Below, piece by piece: positions 53,896 to 63,837 of a stretch of DNA of 64,000 nt. Made by a program: the position numbers and the translations under genes. The notes below the pieces were generated by a model, which saw only the letters and a program-made list of their open reading frames with translations, was not told the DNA's origin and made no database searches. The stretch's first letter is position 1. Each line of letters begins with the position of its first letter. Where the stretch lies: positions 45,840 through 109,839 of the forward strand of contig NZ_JACHHV010000002.1 in assembly GCF_014202895.1 (NCBI RefSeq), written 5' to 3'. The DNA comes from Lactovum miscens. GTDB lineage: Bacteria > Bacillota > Bacilli > Lactobacillales > Streptococcaceae.

Positions 53896-54555
53896 ATGCA
53901 AAAAATTTTTATTGTGGAAGATGACCCAAGCATTGTAAAATTTCTAAAAAAAGCTCTACTAGTAAATTTTCAAGTTAAAGGTGTGCAAAGTTTTAGAGCT
54001 GTTCTTCAGGAAATTTTAGAATTTGACGCAGATTTGGTTCTGATGGACATTCGCTTACCTTTCTTTAGCGGCTTCTACTGGACGACAGAACTACGGAAGG
54101 GCTCTGAAGTCCCAATCATCTTTATTTCTTCAACTGGTGATGAGATGAATCAAATTATGGCTATGAATCAAGGAGCGGATGATTTTGTAACGAAGCCCTT
54201 TTCGGTTGAAATATTGGTAGCAAAAATTAAAGCTTTGCTTCGCCGTTCTTATGCTTTTAAAGGAGCAGAGAAATTGGAGTTTGCGGGATTTCAATTGAAA
54301 GAAAATACACTTTCAGATGGTGTAAAATTATTAGAATTGACAACCTCCGAAAGTAAGATTTTGACGGTTCTTTTTCGTGCAGAAGGAGAAATCATCTCTA
54401 AAGAAAAGCTCTTGCAAGCTCTCTGGCAGACCGATGAATTTATTGATGTTAATACCCTAAATGTCAAAATGTCACGCCTAAAAAGGAAACTTGAAAAGAT
54501 TGGTTTTGACGACCATATCAAGACCAAGAGAGGTGCGGGATATGGTCTTACTTAA
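53896..54555 (+). CDS. BceR-type response regulator (OmpR family)
   Basis: The 219-aa protein has a receiver domain (FIVEDDPSIVKF, phosphorylated Asp in VLMDIRLPF about 50) and an OmpR-type winged helix (LTTSESKILTVLF through HIKTKRGAGYGLT). I chose ATG 53896 since TTGGAG precedes it; another ATG lies 15 nt upstream. A TATAAT at 53864-53869 gives it its own promoter. It overlaps the kinase gene by 14 nt. Confidence 0.91.
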   Translation: MQKIFIVEDDPSIVKFLKKALLVNFQVKGVQSFRAVLQEILEFDADLVLMDIRLPFFSGFYWTTELRKGSEVPIIFISSTGDEMNQIMAMNQGADDFVTKPFSVEILVAKIKALLRRSYAFKGAEKLEFAGFQLKENTLSDGVKLLELTTSESKILTVLFRAEGEIISKEKLLQALWQTDEFIDVNTLNVKMSRLKRKLEKIGFDDHIKTKRGAGYGLT

Positions 54556-55438
54556 GCAATTTGCTTTGTCAAAGTTGTTTCAAATTGCGGTTTTTTTTCT
54601 AATTTTCATTGTCTATCTGTGTAACTTTCTACTTTGGCATTTGCCGATGCGCTCGCTTTTTAATAGTACCCTTTTGGTACTTGCAATCTATTTAATTTAC
54701 TTGGTTTGTTCATATTTTTCTTTTCGAAAAGATGAACAGTATTTCAGCCATTTAATTGAGGAGAATGAGAATTTGTTAGCTGAACTGAAAGATAAGGACT
54801 TAGCAAATAAAGAGTTTCTGGATCTGATTAAAGTATGGTCACATCAGATGAAGGTTCCACTTGCAGCCATTGACCTCATGAGTCAGACAAATTTGAATGA
54901 AAAAGAGCTTAAAAGTGAGTTGAGGAACCAGACCTTCACCTTAGAGAATTATTTAAATATTTTGCTTGAAACTCAGCGGATTACTAATTTGACGAATGAT
55001 TTTCGTTTTGAAAAGGTTAGTTTTTCATCCTTAATGAAAAATCTTTTGAGAAAATATAGCTCATTTTTCATTGAAAAAAATCTGTCAGTAGAGCTTAGTG
55101 GTGACTGGGAATTAGTAAGTGATGGCAGATGGCTTAGCTTAGCGCTTGAGCAACTTCTTAATAACGCCGTCAAATATACAACCTCTGGTAGTATCAAAAT
55201 ACAAATGACAGAGGGGGAACTTCAACTTAGTGATACTGGGATTGGTATTATGTCAGAAGATCTCCCTCGTCTTTTTGAGCATGGCTTTACCGGCTACAAT
55301 GGGAGAATCCAAAAAAAGTCATCTGGTCTCGGACTCTATCTTACTCAGTTGATCTTTAAAAAGTTGGAATTTGAAGTAGCAATCGAATCTAAGCTGGGAA
55401 AGGGAACTATGGTAATTGTAAGGAAAGTTGAAAAATAG
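54542..55438 (+). CDS. BceS-type intramembrane-sensing histidine kinase
   Basis: The 298-aa protein from ATG 54542 has two membrane helices (about 12-31 and 37-56) with a very short loop, so it has no extracellular sensor and probably reads signals from the BceAB transporter. The phospho-acceptor is in WSHQMKVPL (about 117), N box LEQLLNNAVKYT, G1 LSDTGIGI and G2 SSGLGLYL. It overlaps the response regulator by 14 nt. Confidence 0.91.
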   Translation: MVLLKQFALSKLFQIAVFFLIFIVYLCNFLLWHLPMRSLFNSTLLVLAIYLIYLVCSYFSFRKDEQYFSHLIEENENLLAELKDKDLANKEFLDLIKVWSHQMKVPLAAIDLMSQTNLNEKELKSELRNQTFTLENYLNILLETQRITNLTNDFRFEKVSFSSLMKNLLRKYSSFFIEKNLSVELSGDWELVSDGRWLSLALEQLLNNAVKYTTSGSIKIQMTEGELQLSDTGIGIMSEDLPRLFEHGFTGYNGRIQKKSSGLGLYLTQLIFKKLEFEVAIESKLGKGTMVIVRKVEK

Positions 55439-55469
55439 TTAAAATATGCTAAGGAAAACTATTTCAAAT

Positions 55470-55484
55470 ATGAAATCGTTTCCC
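55470..55484. promoter_or_regulatory. cre site (CcpA) at the branching-enzyme promoter
   Basis: ATGAAATCGTTTCCC matches the cre consensus WTGNAANCGNWNNCW at 14 of 15 positions. It lies over the -35 region of an extended -10 (TGCTATAAT, hexamer 55492-55497), a position for repression. Confidence 0.75.
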
Positions 55485-55521
55485 ATAATGCTATAATATT
55501 CGATAATGAGGAGGTTTCATC

Positions 55522-57480
55522 ATGTCTGACAAACTAAAAATTTTAGAACGTGACCCTTGGCTTGAGCCATTTGAAGGAGATCTGAAGTTTCGTATTAACG
55601 AATTTGAGCGTACTAAAAGACGATTGTTGGGAAATAATTTGGAACTCTCTTTGATTGAATTTGCAGAAGGATATAAATATTTTGGCTTTCATCAAGAAGA
55701 TGAAAGCTGGGTTTATCGAGAATGGGCGCCAAATCCAGCCATTACTAATGTTTATTTAGTTGGGGATTTCAATGATTGGAATGGCATTCAGCATGAGTTA
55801 AAGTCACATAAATCAGGGGTTTGGGAGCTCCGAGTACTGGGGAAGATGCCTTTAGGGTCAAGAGTTAAAGTTCAATTGATTGTTAATAGTGCTTCACTTT
55901 GGAGAGTACCAACGTACGCTAATTATGTAGAGCAGCAACCAGACTTGAGTTTTGCTCAAGTTCTTTACCAACCAACTTATAAGTTTAAGCATACCGAGCC
56001 CAAAATAACAGAGGCTCCTTTAATTTACGAAGCTCATATTGGGATTTCAACAGAAGAATACAGAATTAATAGTTACGCAGAATTTACTCGTGATGTTTTG
56101 CCTAGAATAAAAGCTGATGGTTACAACACTATACAACTTATGGCCATTCAAGAACACCCGCTTTACTCATCTTTTGGTTATCAAGTAAGTAATTTCTATG
56201 CAGCTTCGAGCCGTTTTGGAAAGCCAGATGACCTGATGGCCTTGATTGACCAAGCTCACGGACTTGGTTTACGTGTACTGCTGGATGTTGTACATTCACA
56301 TGCTGTGAAAAATGTTGGGGAAGGACTTAATCTCTTTGATGGGACAACTCGTCAATTTTTCCATGATGGGGTACGTGGGGAACATCCTACATGGAATACA
56401 AAATTATTTAATTATGGAAAAGATGAGGTGATCCACTTCTTACTTAGTAATCTCAAATTTTGGTTAGATGTGTATAGATTTGATGGTTTCCGTTTTGATG
56501 GTGTGACTTCGATGTTGTATAGAGACCATGGTCTGGGTACAAGTTTTGATGCTTATGTCAAGTATTTTAGCATGAATACTGATATTGAAGCAGTTAGCTA
56601 TTTGATGATGGCGACAGAACTGGTTCATAACTATAGATCTGATGCGATCTGTATTGCTGAAGACATGTCGGCGATGCCAGGTATGGCTTTGCCAATTTCA
56701 GAAGGTGGAATTGGCTTTGATTATCGTCTTAGTATGGGAGTGCCAGATTATTGGATTAAACAACTAAAGACAAAGACAGATGATCAACTTGACCTGATGA
56801 GACTTTGGTGGGAATTGACAACACGCCGTCCTGGAGAGAAAAACATTGGCTATGCTGAGTCGCATGATCAAGCACTAGTTGGTGATAAAACACTTATGTT
56901 TCGGCTTGCAGATGCTGAGATGTATTGGTCAATGGATATTCAAAGTTCATCCATAGCGATTGACCGAGCTATGGCTCTGCACAAAATGATACGCTTAATT
57001 ACTTTCAGTCTGGCTGGTGAAGGCTATCTTAATTTCATGGGTAATGAGTTTGGTCATCCAGAATGGCTTGACTTTCCAAGGCCTGGCAATGGTGACTCTT
57101 ACCAGCATGCGCGTCGGCAATGGAGCTTGTCAACAAACCCAGAACTCCGATTTCAATATCTGCTGGCTTTTGACAATTCAATGATTCAACTTGAACATGA
57201 TTATAAATTTCTAGAAGAAGTAAGCAGGCTGGAACAAAAGTGGATTCAAAACAGTGATAAGATTCTGGCATACCAGAAAGGAAATTTGCTCTTTGCTTAC
57301 AATTTCCATCCTAGAGATAGCAAGTCAATGATTTTTGAATTTTCCTCTGTGGAGTTAATTCTTGACAGTGATGATACTAAATTTGGTGGATTTGGACCCC
57401 GTAATGATTTTAAATTTGAAGGCGGGAAGCTTGAAATAAAACTAGCCAGTAGAACAGCTATGGTGTTCAAATTGAAATAA
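55522..57480 (+). CDS. 1,4-alpha-glucan branching enzyme, eukaryote-like (GH13_8 type)
   Basis: Forms alpha-1,6 branches in glycogen-like glucan. The 652-aa protein has an N-terminal CBM48-like domain (VGDFNDWNG, about 80-88), a GH13 barrel with IYEAHIG, DVVHSH (255-260), the nucleophile in FRFDGVTSM (Asp326), acid Glu380 in IAEDMSAMP, and Asp449 in AESHDQALVGDK, then a C-terminal beta domain. Phrases such as FGYQVSNFYAASSRFG and LNFMGNEFGHPEWLDFPR are typical of animal, fungal and plant enzymes, not of bacterial GlgB. GAGGAGG precedes ATG. No other glycogen gene is nearby. Confidence 0.92.
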   Translation: MSDKLKILERDPWLEPFEGDLKFRINEFERTKRRLLGNNLELSLIEFAEGYKYFGFHQEDESWVYREWAPNPAITNVYLVGDFNDWNGIQHELKSHKSGVWELRVLGKMPLGSRVKVQLIVNSASLWRVPTYANYVEQQPDLSFAQVLYQPTYKFKHTEPKITEAPLIYEAHIGISTEEYRINSYAEFTRDVLPRIKADGYNTIQLMAIQEHPLYSSFGYQVSNFYAASSRFGKPDDLMALIDQAHGLGLRVLLDVVHSHAVKNVGEGLNLFDGTTRQFFHDGVRGEHPTWNTKLFNYGKDEVIHFLLSNLKFWLDVYRFDGFRFDGVTSMLYRDHGLGTSFDAYVKYFSMNTDIEAVSYLMMATELVHNYRSDAICIAEDMSAMPGMALPISEGGIGFDYRLSMGVPDYWIKQLKTKTDDQLDLMRLWWELTTRRPGEKNIGYAESHDQALVGDKTLMFRLADAEMYWSMDIQSSSIAIDRAMALHKMIRLITFSLAGEGYLNFMGNEFGHPEWLDFPRPGNGDSYQHARRQWSLSTNPELRFQYLLAFDNSMIQLEHDYKFLEEVSRLEQKWIQNSDKILAYQKGNLLFAYNFHPRDSKSMIFEFSSVELILDSDDTKFGGFGPRNDFKFEGGKLEIKLASRTAMVFKLK

Positions 57481-57541
57481 ATCTAAAGGGATTTGACATT
57501 TTATTAACAAAACAGAATGAGATAAAAAGAAAAATGTAGTG

Positions 57542-57556
57542 AATTTTCAGATAATT
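57542..57556. promoter_or_regulatory. CodY box upstream of codY
   Basis: AATTTTCAGATAATT differs from the consensus AATTTTCWGAAAATT at one position. It lies just before the codY -35, in line with known autoregulation of codY in Lactococcus. Confidence 0.8.
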
Positions 57557-57559
57557 GTT

Positions 57560-57588
57560 TTGATTTTTGTCAGTATCTATGTTACCAT
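57560..57588 (+). promoter_or_regulatory. codY promoter
   Basis: TTGATT (57560-57565), 17-bp spacer, TACCAT (57583-57588) preceded by a TG extension. Confidence 0.6.
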
Positions 57589-57620
57589 GTATATGAATAA
57601 TTATAGAAATGAGTTGAAAA

Positions 57621-58409
57621 ATGGCAAATTTACTTGAGAAAACGCGTCAAATTACTGCAATTTTGCAAGATGATGTGACCGATCTCTCAAAGACATTTCC
57701 TTATACCGGTGTGTGTGAGCGTCTCTCAGAGGTAGTAGCAGCAAATGTTTGTGTCATCGACACAAAGGGTAAGCTACTAGGTTACGATTTACCTTTTAAT
57801 GCTAAAAACGAACGTGTACGTGCCTATTTTGATGAAGGCCAACTTCCAAATAAATATATCAAATTGGCAGTTCGTATTTATGATACGGTTGCGAATCTTG
57901 ATGTGAATGACCCGTTGTCACTTTATCCTTTGGAAATATCAGACCGTTTTCCAAATGGTATGACAACTTTGTCACCTATCTATGGTTCGGGGCTCCGTCT
58001 TGGCACCCTAATTTTGTGGAGGGATGAGAATGAATTTACTGAAGAAGAACTTGTTTTAGTTGAGCTTGCAACTTCAGTGATGGGGGTTCAACTTTCACAT
58101 AAGCAGGTTGAACAAATCGAGACGCGTCTTCGTTCAGAAGCTGCTTTGAATATGGCTGTCAACACTTTATCTTATTCAGAGCTAAAGGCAGTGCAAGCTA
58201 TTTTAAAAGAGTTAAATGGTATTGAAGGTCAATTGACTGCTTCTGTAGTGGCTGACAAGATTGGTATAACTCGTTCGGTTATCGTTAATGCTCTTCGTAA
58301 ACTAGAGTCTGCAGGTATCATTGAGTCACGTTCATTAGGTATGAAAGGCACATACCTTCGTGTCGTGAATGAAGGAATTTACGATAAGTTAGCAAGCTAC
58401 TTACACTAA
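57621..58409 (+). CDS. codY: Global regulator CodY
   Basis: Branched-chain amino acid-responsive repressor of nitrogen metabolism genes. The 262-aa protein has an N-terminal GAF domain (about 1-155, [20 protein letters not shown]) that binds Ile/Val, a linker helix and a C-terminal winged helix-turn-helix ([20 protein letters not shown], about 205-225). The ribosome site is poor (GAG). Confidence 0.97.
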   Translation: MANLLEKTRQITAILQDDVTDLSKTFPYTGVCERLSEVVAANVCVIDTKGKLLGYDLPFNAKNERVRAYFDEGQLPNKYIKLAVRIYDTVANLDVNDPLSLYPLEISDRFPNGMTTLSPIYGSGLRLGTLILWRDENEFTEEELVLVELATSVMGVQLSHKQVEQIETRLRSEAALNMAVNTLSYSELKAVQAILKELNGIEGQLTASVVADKIGITRSVIVNALRKLESAGIIESRSLGMKGTYLRVVNEGIYDKLASYLH

Positions 58410-58424
58410 TTAGAAATACAAGAG

Positions 58425-58450
58425 AAAATCGGCTTTAAGGCCGATTTTTT
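58425..58450 (+). terminator. Terminator of codY, joined to the gatCAB promoter
   Basis: AAAATCGGC/GCCGATTTT stem with a 6-nt loop, then TT. The last T is the first base of the extended -10 of gatC. Confidence 0.88.
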
Positions 58451-58458
58451 GATATAAT
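58450..58458 (+). promoter_or_regulatory. Extended -10 promoter of gatCAB
   Basis: TGATATAAT, hexamer 58453-58458, immediately after the codY terminator. It gives a leader of about 80 nt. Confidence 0.75.
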
Positions 58459-58544
58459 TTAAAAGTATATTGTGGGTTAATGCAACTATTAGATGAGAAT
58501 TGTGTAGAGTATTAGCCAATGGACTAGATATTCCGGAGGAAGAC

Positions 58545-58847
58545 ATGCCAATAACAAAACATGACGTCGAACACGTGGCCGAACTCGCGAAGTTAAGATT
58601 TGCTGAAGACGAGATTGATGGATTTACAGAAACACTCGGAAAAATTATCACCATGTTTGAAAAATTAAATGAGGTTGATACTGAAGGGGTTCCATTTACC
58701 ATGAATGTTGCAGACAACTTGAATCGTATGCGCGAGGATGTGGCTGAACCAGGATTTGACCGTGAAGAATTGATGAAAAATGTTCCTACAAAGGCAGAAG
58801 GTTTTATTCAGGTGCCTGCAATGCTTGAAGGTGGAGGAGATGCGTAA
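58545..58847 (+). CDS. gatC: Asp/Glu-tRNA(Asn/Gln) amidotransferase subunit C
   Basis: Stabilising subunit of the GatCAB transamidase. The 100-aa protein starts [19 protein letters not shown] at ATG 58545, after GGAGGAAG, and has [10 protein letters not shown] in the middle. It overlaps gatA by one base (TAATG). Confidence 0.95.
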   Translation: MPITKHDVEHVAELAKLRFAEDEIDGFTETLGKIITMFEKLNEVDTEGVPFTMNVADNLNRMREDVAEPGFDREELMKNVPTKAEGFIQVPAMLEGGGDA

Positions 58848-60313
58848 TGACTTTTAATAATAAGACCATTTCTGAATTACATGCTTTACTTGTTTCAAAA
58901 GAAATCTCTGCAACTGAATTAACAGCTGCAACTTTTGAAGATATTAGATCACGTGAAAGCCAAGTTGATGCATTCTTGAAGTTGACGGAAGATCAGGCCC
59001 TTGTTCATGCAACTGAAATTGATGCCTCTGGCATTGATGTGGGCAACGTTTTGTCTGGTATTCCAATTGCTATTAAAGATAACATTGTTACAAAGAACGT
59101 TGAAACAACTGCTTCGTCGAAAATTTTGACTGGTTGGATTCCACCTTATGATGCTACTGTAATTGAGAAGCTCAAGTCAGCGGGAGCCATTCTAGTTGGT
59201 AAGACGAATATGGATGAATTTGCTATGGGTGGCTCAGGTGAAAATTCCTCAGTTAAGCCAACGAAGAACGCTTGGGATTTGACGAAAGTTCCCGGTGGTT
59301 CTTCATCAGGCTCAGCTTCTTCGGTTGCCTCTGGAGAGGTTCGTTTGTCGCTAGGTTCAGATACCGGTGGATCGATTCGTCAGCCTGCTTCTTTCTCTGG
59401 AATTGTAGGTGTAAAACCAACTTATGGTCGTGTTTCACGTTTTGGGCTTATTGCTTTTGGTTCATCATTTGATCAAATTGGTCCATTTGCTCCAACTGTT
59501 CGAGAGTCTGCTCAAGTACTCACCGCTATTTCTGGCTTTGATAAGAAAGATGCAACAACAACAGACGCCACTGTGCCTGACTTCACCTCGAAGATTGGCC
59601 AATCAATCAATGGAATGAAGATTGGTATTGCCAAAGAGCACATGGGACCTGGTGTTGATCCTGAGGTTAAATCCCAAATTTTAGCAGCTGCCTCAATTCT
59701 TGAACAACAAGGTGCTATCATTGAAGAAGTCTCGCTTCCGCATTCAGAATATGGTGTAGCTGTATACTATATTGTGGCTTCATCAGAGGCAAGTTCAAAT
59801 TTACAACGTTTTGACGGTATCCGCTTTGGTTACCGCGCGGAAGGCGCGACGAGTCTAGATGATATTTATGTGAAATCCCGTTCTGAAGGTTTTGGCGAAG
59901 AGGTGAAGCGTCGTATTATGCTTGGAACTTACAGCCTTTCAGCCGGATATTATGATGCCTATTTCAAGAAGGCTGGTCAAGTGCGTACCTTGATAATTGA
60001 GGACTTTAATAAGGTTTTTTCTGACCACGATTTAATTTTAGGTCCTACAGCACCGACACCGGCATACAAGCTTGGTGCTTTGAATCACGATCCAATTACA
60101 ATGTATCAGGGAGATATGTTGACTATTCCAGTAAATCTTGCTGGATTGCCAGCCATTTCAGTTCCAGCTGGTTTTGTTAATGAAATGCCTATTGGGATGC
60201 AACTTATTGGTAAGCGTAATGATGAAGAAACGATTTATCAAGTTGCTGCAGCCTTTGAAGGAGCAACAAATTTTCATAATGAGAAGCCAACAATTTTTGG
60301 AAAGGAGGCTTAA
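58847..60313 (+). CDS. gatA: Asp/Glu-tRNA(Asn/Gln) amidotransferase subunit A
   Basis: Glutaminase subunit that supplies ammonia for Gln-tRNA(Gln) and Asn-tRNA(Asn) formation. The 488-aa protein is of the amidase signature family: catalytic Lys in [10 protein letters not shown] (about 77), the cis-Ser and nucleophile Ser in [18 protein letters not shown] (about 150) and [14 protein letters not shown] (about 173). Confidence 0.97.
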   Translation: MTFNNKTISELHALLVSKEISATELTAATFEDIRSRESQVDAFLKLTEDQALVHATEIDASGIDVGNVLSGIPIAIKDNIVTKNVETTASSKILTGWIPPYDATVIEKLKSAGAILVGKTNMDEFAMGGSGENSSVKPTKNAWDLTKVPGGSSSGSASSVASGEVRLSLGSDTGGSIRQPASFSGIVGVKPTYGRVSRFGLIAFGSSFDQIGPFAPTVRESAQVLTAISGFDKKDATTTDATVPDFTSKIGQSINGMKIGIAKEHMGPGVDPEVKSQILAAASILEQQGAIIEEVSLPHSEYGVAVYYIVASSEASSNLQRFDGIRFGYRAEGATSLDDIYVKSRSEGFGEEVKRRIMLGTYSLSAGYYDAYFKKAGQVRTLIIEDFNKVFSDHDLILGPTAPTPAYKLGALNHDPITMYQGDMLTIPVNLAGLPAISVPAGFVNEMPIGMQLIGKRNDEETIYQVAAAFEGATNFHNEKPTIFGKEA

Positions 60314-60350
60314 TAGTCAGACTTTGTCTGTAAGCTATTTATAAAAATCT

Positions 60351-61784
60351 ATGAATTTTGAAACAATAATTGGACTTGAAGTCCACGTTGAATTAAAAAC
60401 CAACTCAAAAATGTATAGCCCTGCGGCAACAGCTTTTGGGGTAGAACAAAATACATCAACAAGCATTGTTGATTGGGGATTGCCTGGTGTTCTTCCGACC
60501 TTAAATAAAGGTGTCGTTGAAGCAGGTATAAAAGCTTCGTTAGCTTTGAACATGTCAATTGCCAAGACGATGCACTTCGATCGAAAAAACTATTTCTATC
60601 CTGACAATCCAAAAGCTTATCAGATTTCACAATTTGACGAACCAATCGGTTCAACAGGTTATCTTGATATTGAACTAGAAGATGGATCTACAAAGCGGGT
60701 TCGAATAGAGCGTGGTCATATTGAAGAAGATGCGGGAAAGAATACTCACGGAACTGATGGATATTCATATGTTGATCTGAACCGTCAGGGATTACCTTTG
60801 ATAGAGATTGTATCAGAAGCAGATATGCGTTCACCAGAAGAAGCTTATGCCTATTTGCAGGCTCTTCGTGAGCGAATTCTTTATACAGGTGTATCTGATG
60901 TAAAAATGGAAGAAGGCTCTCTCCGTTGTGACGCCAATATTTCTCTTCGGCCATACGGGCAAGATGATTTTGGTGTGAAAACTGAAGTTAAGAACATGAA
61001 CTCGTTTTCAAATGTTAAGAAAGCACTTGAATTTGAAGCGGAACGTCAAGCGAAGATTTTGAGGACAGGTGGAGAAATTCGTCAAGAAACTCGCCGTTTT
61101 GATGATAAAACTGGTGAGACTATTCTGATGCGTGTAAAAGAAGGTGCTTCTGACTATCGCTATTTTCCGGAACCAGATATGCCACGTGTTAACATTGATG
61201 ATGAGTGGGTAGCTAAGATGCATGCTGAAATGCCAGAATTTGCTTCTGATCGTCGTGTGCGCTATATTACTGAATTAGGACTTTCAGATTATGATGCCCG
61301 TCAGATAACGACAGCAAAAGAAACGTCCGATTTTTTTGATCAAACTGTGAAGCTTGGCGCCGATGCTAAACTTGTGGCTAATTGGCTACAAGGTGATGTG
61401 GCTCAGTACTTGAATGCACAAAGTTTAGGATTAGATAAGATTAAATTAACACCCAAGAACTTGGCTGAGATGTTGAGTTTAATTGTAGATGGTACTATTT
61501 CAAGTAAAATCGCCAAACAGGTCTTTGTAGAGCTAGCAAAAAATGGGGGGTCAGCCCGTGAATTTGTTGAAAAAGGTGGTTTAGTTCAAATTTCAGATCC
61601 AGCAATCTTAGTTCCAATGATTCAAGAGGTATTTGCAAAGAATAAGAAATCTCTTAATGATTATAAGGCAGGTAATAAGAATGCAGCTAAAGCATTAATT
61701 GGTCAACTTATGAAAGCTACCAAAGGACAAGCTAACCCTAAAGTTGCCCAAGAACTTTTGTACTCAGAACTTGAAAAACTTTGA
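60351..61784 (+). CDS. gatB: Asp/Glu-tRNA(Asn/Gln) amidotransferase subunit B
   Basis: Kinase/transamidase subunit. The 477-aa protein has [53 protein letters not shown] and the C-terminal tRNA-binding YqeY-like tail. The start ATG follows gatA by 37 nt with a weak ribosome site. Last gene of the operon. Confidence 0.97.
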   Translation: MNFETIIGLEVHVELKTNSKMYSPAATAFGVEQNTSTSIVDWGLPGVLPTLNKGVVEAGIKASLALNMSIAKTMHFDRKNYFYPDNPKAYQISQFDEPIGSTGYLDIELEDGSTKRVRIERGHIEEDAGKNTHGTDGYSYVDLNRQGLPLIEIVSEADMRSPEEAYAYLQALRERILYTGVSDVKMEEGSLRCDANISLRPYGQDDFGVKTEVKNMNSFSNVKKALEFEAERQAKILRTGGEIRQETRRFDDKTGETILMRVKEGASDYRYFPEPDMPRVNIDDEWVAKMHAEMPEFASDRRVRYITELGLSDYDARQITTAKETSDFFDQTVKLGADAKLVANWLQGDVAQYLNAQSLGLDKIKLTPKNLAEMLSLIVDGTISSKIAKQVFVELAKNGGSAREFVEKGGLVQISDPAILVPMIQEVFAKNKKSLNDYKAGNKNAAKALIGQLMKATKGQANPKVAQELLYSELEKL

Positions 61785-61829
61785 TTTAAAAAAATTTTTA
61801 TAAGTGTAATTGAGAGAAAGAAGAATTAG

Positions 61830-61983
61830 ATGTCTGCAAAAAAGAACAAATGTAGTAGTGGTTACTCCAGCTGCAGTTATTCTTATAACACTGGCTGTCT
61901 AGGTTACTTTCAAGATCAATTTTTACTCAAAGCTAGGAACTTTAGAAATTACCGCCAGAAAAGCTGGCTTTATTAAGAAGTAA
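61830..61983 (+). pseudogene. Remnant of a small membrane-protein gene
   Basis: From ATG 61830 (AGAAAGAAG upstream) frame 1 gives 48 residues (MSAKKNKCSSGYSS...) ending at 61976. The next frame reads RTNVVVVTPAAVILITLAV, a clear membrane helix, then TAG (61900-61902), then VTFKINFYSKLGTLEITA and a stop at 61983. A one-base shift in the A-run at 61838-61843 would join MSAKK to this helix. I infer a small membrane protein gene with one frameshift and one nonsense codon. Confidence 0.5.
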
Positions 61984-61999
61984 GAGGCTAAGTGGATTT

Positions 62000-62503
62000 A
62001 TGGATACGAAAACAGTGACAGAATTGGCGGGCTTATTTGGAGTGTCTCGTCAGGCGATGAACAATCGAGTGAGGGCTCTCGAAGAAGAGTTCGTTGATAA
62101 AAATGAAAAAGGCGTGACGGTAGTGACCGAAGCAGGTGTGCATGAACTTGAACATCTCTATGGAAAAGTTGTAACTGCAAAACAAGAAGTTGTTGATAAG
62201 CCTACCCTTGCCTCAGGACAAGATAAGACGATATTTGCTATGTTGTCGAATCTTATGGAAGGCAAAGACCAGGAAATTGAACGTCTCCATGAGCAAATTG
62301 TCGCTAAAGATCAGCAACTTCATATGTTGGGGAGCCAGATCGAAATAAAAGATCGACAACTTGAAAAAACCAGTCGACAACTTGATCAGCAACAACAACT
62401 TACTGCAGTTGCACTTCAAGATAAGCAACAGTTAGTGCTTGAACTCCGAGAAGAACAAAGTAAGGGATTCTTTGCTCGATTTTTTGGAGGTAAAAGAAAA
62501 TGA
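62000..62503 (+). CDS. DUF536 family protein, HTH plus coiled coil
   Basis: The 167-aa protein has an N-terminal helix-turn-helix (VTELAGLFGVSRQAMNNRVRAL, about 6-27), a long coiled coil rich in Gln (about 85-150) and a basic amphipathic C terminus, KGFFARFFGGKRK. DUF536 proteins are known from lactococcal and streptococcal chromosomes and as partners of plasmid rep genes; their role is not clear. Nothing plasmid-like surrounds it here. It may bind DNA and the membrane, but that is speculation. Confidence 0.8.
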   Translation: MDTKTVTELAGLFGVSRQAMNNRVRALEEEFVDKNEKGVTVVTEAGVHELEHLYGKVVTAKQEVVDKPTLASGQDKTIFAMLSNLMEGKDQEIERLHEQIVAKDQQLHMLGSQIEIKDRQLEKTSRQLDQQQQLTAVALQDKQQLVLELREEQSKGFFARFFGGKRK

Positions 62504-62716
62504 AAAATTTTGGAAAATCTTCCAGAAGTTTTTCTAATAGATCAGGAATTTAGGGCTATTTTTTTTACTTTTGTCTATTTTTTATGTCCCTAACAGACAA
62601 TCAAATTTCATGGACTTTAAGAGATTGTGAAAATTATTAAAAACCTCTATAAGCCCGTTTTGTAACCCTTTTCATGATTTATTTACAAATTTATTACAGT
62701 AATATTTTTTTGAAAG

Positions 62717-62725
62717 TGTTATAAT
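62717..62725 (+). promoter_or_regulatory. Extended -10 promoter of gapA
   Basis: TGTTATAAT, hexamer 62720-62725, with a leader of about 55 nt ending in AGGAGG before ATG 62788. Confidence 0.75.
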
Positions 62726-62787
62726 TATTTTGTAAGTTAAAAGATTAACTTAGTTAATAAAAAAACCTTATAGGAGGCAACTACAAA

Positions 62788-63801
62788 ATGGTAGTTAAAG
62801 TTGGTATTAATGGTTTCGGTCGTATTGGTCGTTTAGCTTTTCGTCGTATTCAAAATGTTGAAGGCGTTGAAGTAGCTCACATCAATGACTTGACAGACCC
62901 AGCTATGCTTGCTCACTTGTTGAAATATGATTCAACTCAAGGCAAGTTCAATGGAACTGTTGAAGTTAAAGATGGTGGATTCAATGTGAATGGTGCTTTT
63001 GTAAAAGTTACTCAAGAACGCGATCCTAAAGAAATCGATTGGGCTGCTTCTGGTGTTGATATCGTCTTGGAAGCAACTGGATTCTTTGCTTCAAAAGAAA
63101 AAGCTGAACTTCACTTGCATGAAAACGGCGGAGCTAAGAAAGTAGTTATTACAGCTCCTGGTGGAAGTGATGTTAAGACTATCGTCTTCAACACTAACCA
63201 TAATGAATTGACTGGTGAAGAAACAGTTATTTCTGCAGGTTCATGTACAACTAACTGTCTTGCACCAATGGCTGACGCTCTTAACAAGAATTTCGGAATT
63301 AAAGTTGGTACTATGACAACCGTTCACTCATACACTGGTGACCAAATGCTTCTTGATGGGCCACACCGTGGTGGTGATTTCCGTCGTGCCCGTGCTGCTG
63401 CAATCAACATCGTTCCTAACTCAACAGGTGCTGCTAAAGCTATCGGCCTTGTATTGCCAGAATTGAATGGCAAACTTCAAGGACATGCACAACGTGTTGC
63501 AACACCAACTGGTTCATTGACAGAACTTGTTACTGTTCTTGACAAGAAGGTCACTGTTGACGAAATCAATGCTGTAATGAAGGCTGCTGGAAATGATTCA
63601 TTTGGTTACAACGCTGACCAAATCGTTTCATCAGACATCATTGGTGAATCACACGGTTCAATCTTTGATCCAACACAAACTGAAGTAACAACTGTAGGTG
63701 ATACACAACTCGTTAAGACTGTTTCATGGTACGATAACGAAATGTCATACACTTCACAACTTGTTCGTACTCTTGAGTACTTTGCTTCAATTGCTAAATA
63801 A
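62788..63801 (+). CDS. gapA: Glyceraldehyde-3-phosphate dehydrogenase, main glycolytic copy
   Basis: NAD-dependent glycolytic enzyme. The 337-aa protein has [10 protein letters not shown], catalytic Cys153 in SCTTNCLAP, and [23 protein letters not shown]. Strong codon bias (for example GGT, CGT, ACT, AAC) and a full AGGAGG ribosome site indicate very high expression, unlike gapB at 25.3 kb. Both copies are close in sequence. Confidence 0.96.
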   Translation: MVVKVGINGFGRIGRLAFRRIQNVEGVEVAHINDLTDPAMLAHLLKYDSTQGKFNGTVEVKDGGFNVNGAFVKVTQERDPKEIDWAASGVDIVLEATGFFASKEKAELHLHENGGAKKVVITAPGGSDVKTIVFNTNHNELTGEETVISAGSCTTNCLAPMADALNKNFGIKVGTMTTVHSYTGDQMLLDGPHRGGDFRRARAAAINIVPNSTGAAKAIGLVLPELNGKLQGHAQRVATPTGSLTELVTVLDKKVTVDEINAVMKAAGNDSFGYNADQIVSSDIIGESHGSIFDPTQTEVTTVGDTQLVKTVSWYDNEMSYTSQLVRTLEYFASIAK

Positions 63802-63813
63802 TTAGCAAATATT

Positions 63814-63837
63814 GAGACCTTCGGGTCTCTTTTTTTA
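63814..63837 (+). terminator. Terminator of gapA
   Basis: GAGACC/GGTCTC stem (63814-63819, 63824-63829) with a stable TTCG tetraloop, then T8 interrupted only by the end of the tract. Confidence 0.92.

Noticed and set aside
58948..58963. ATCACGTGAAAG in gatA resembling parS
   Set aside because: Only the right half fits; several mismatches on the left.
61830..61976. Cys/Ser/Tyr-rich 48-aa frame as a bacteriocin-like peptide
   Set aside because: No leader, export or modification genes nearby, and the overlapping frame gives a more convincing membrane protein.
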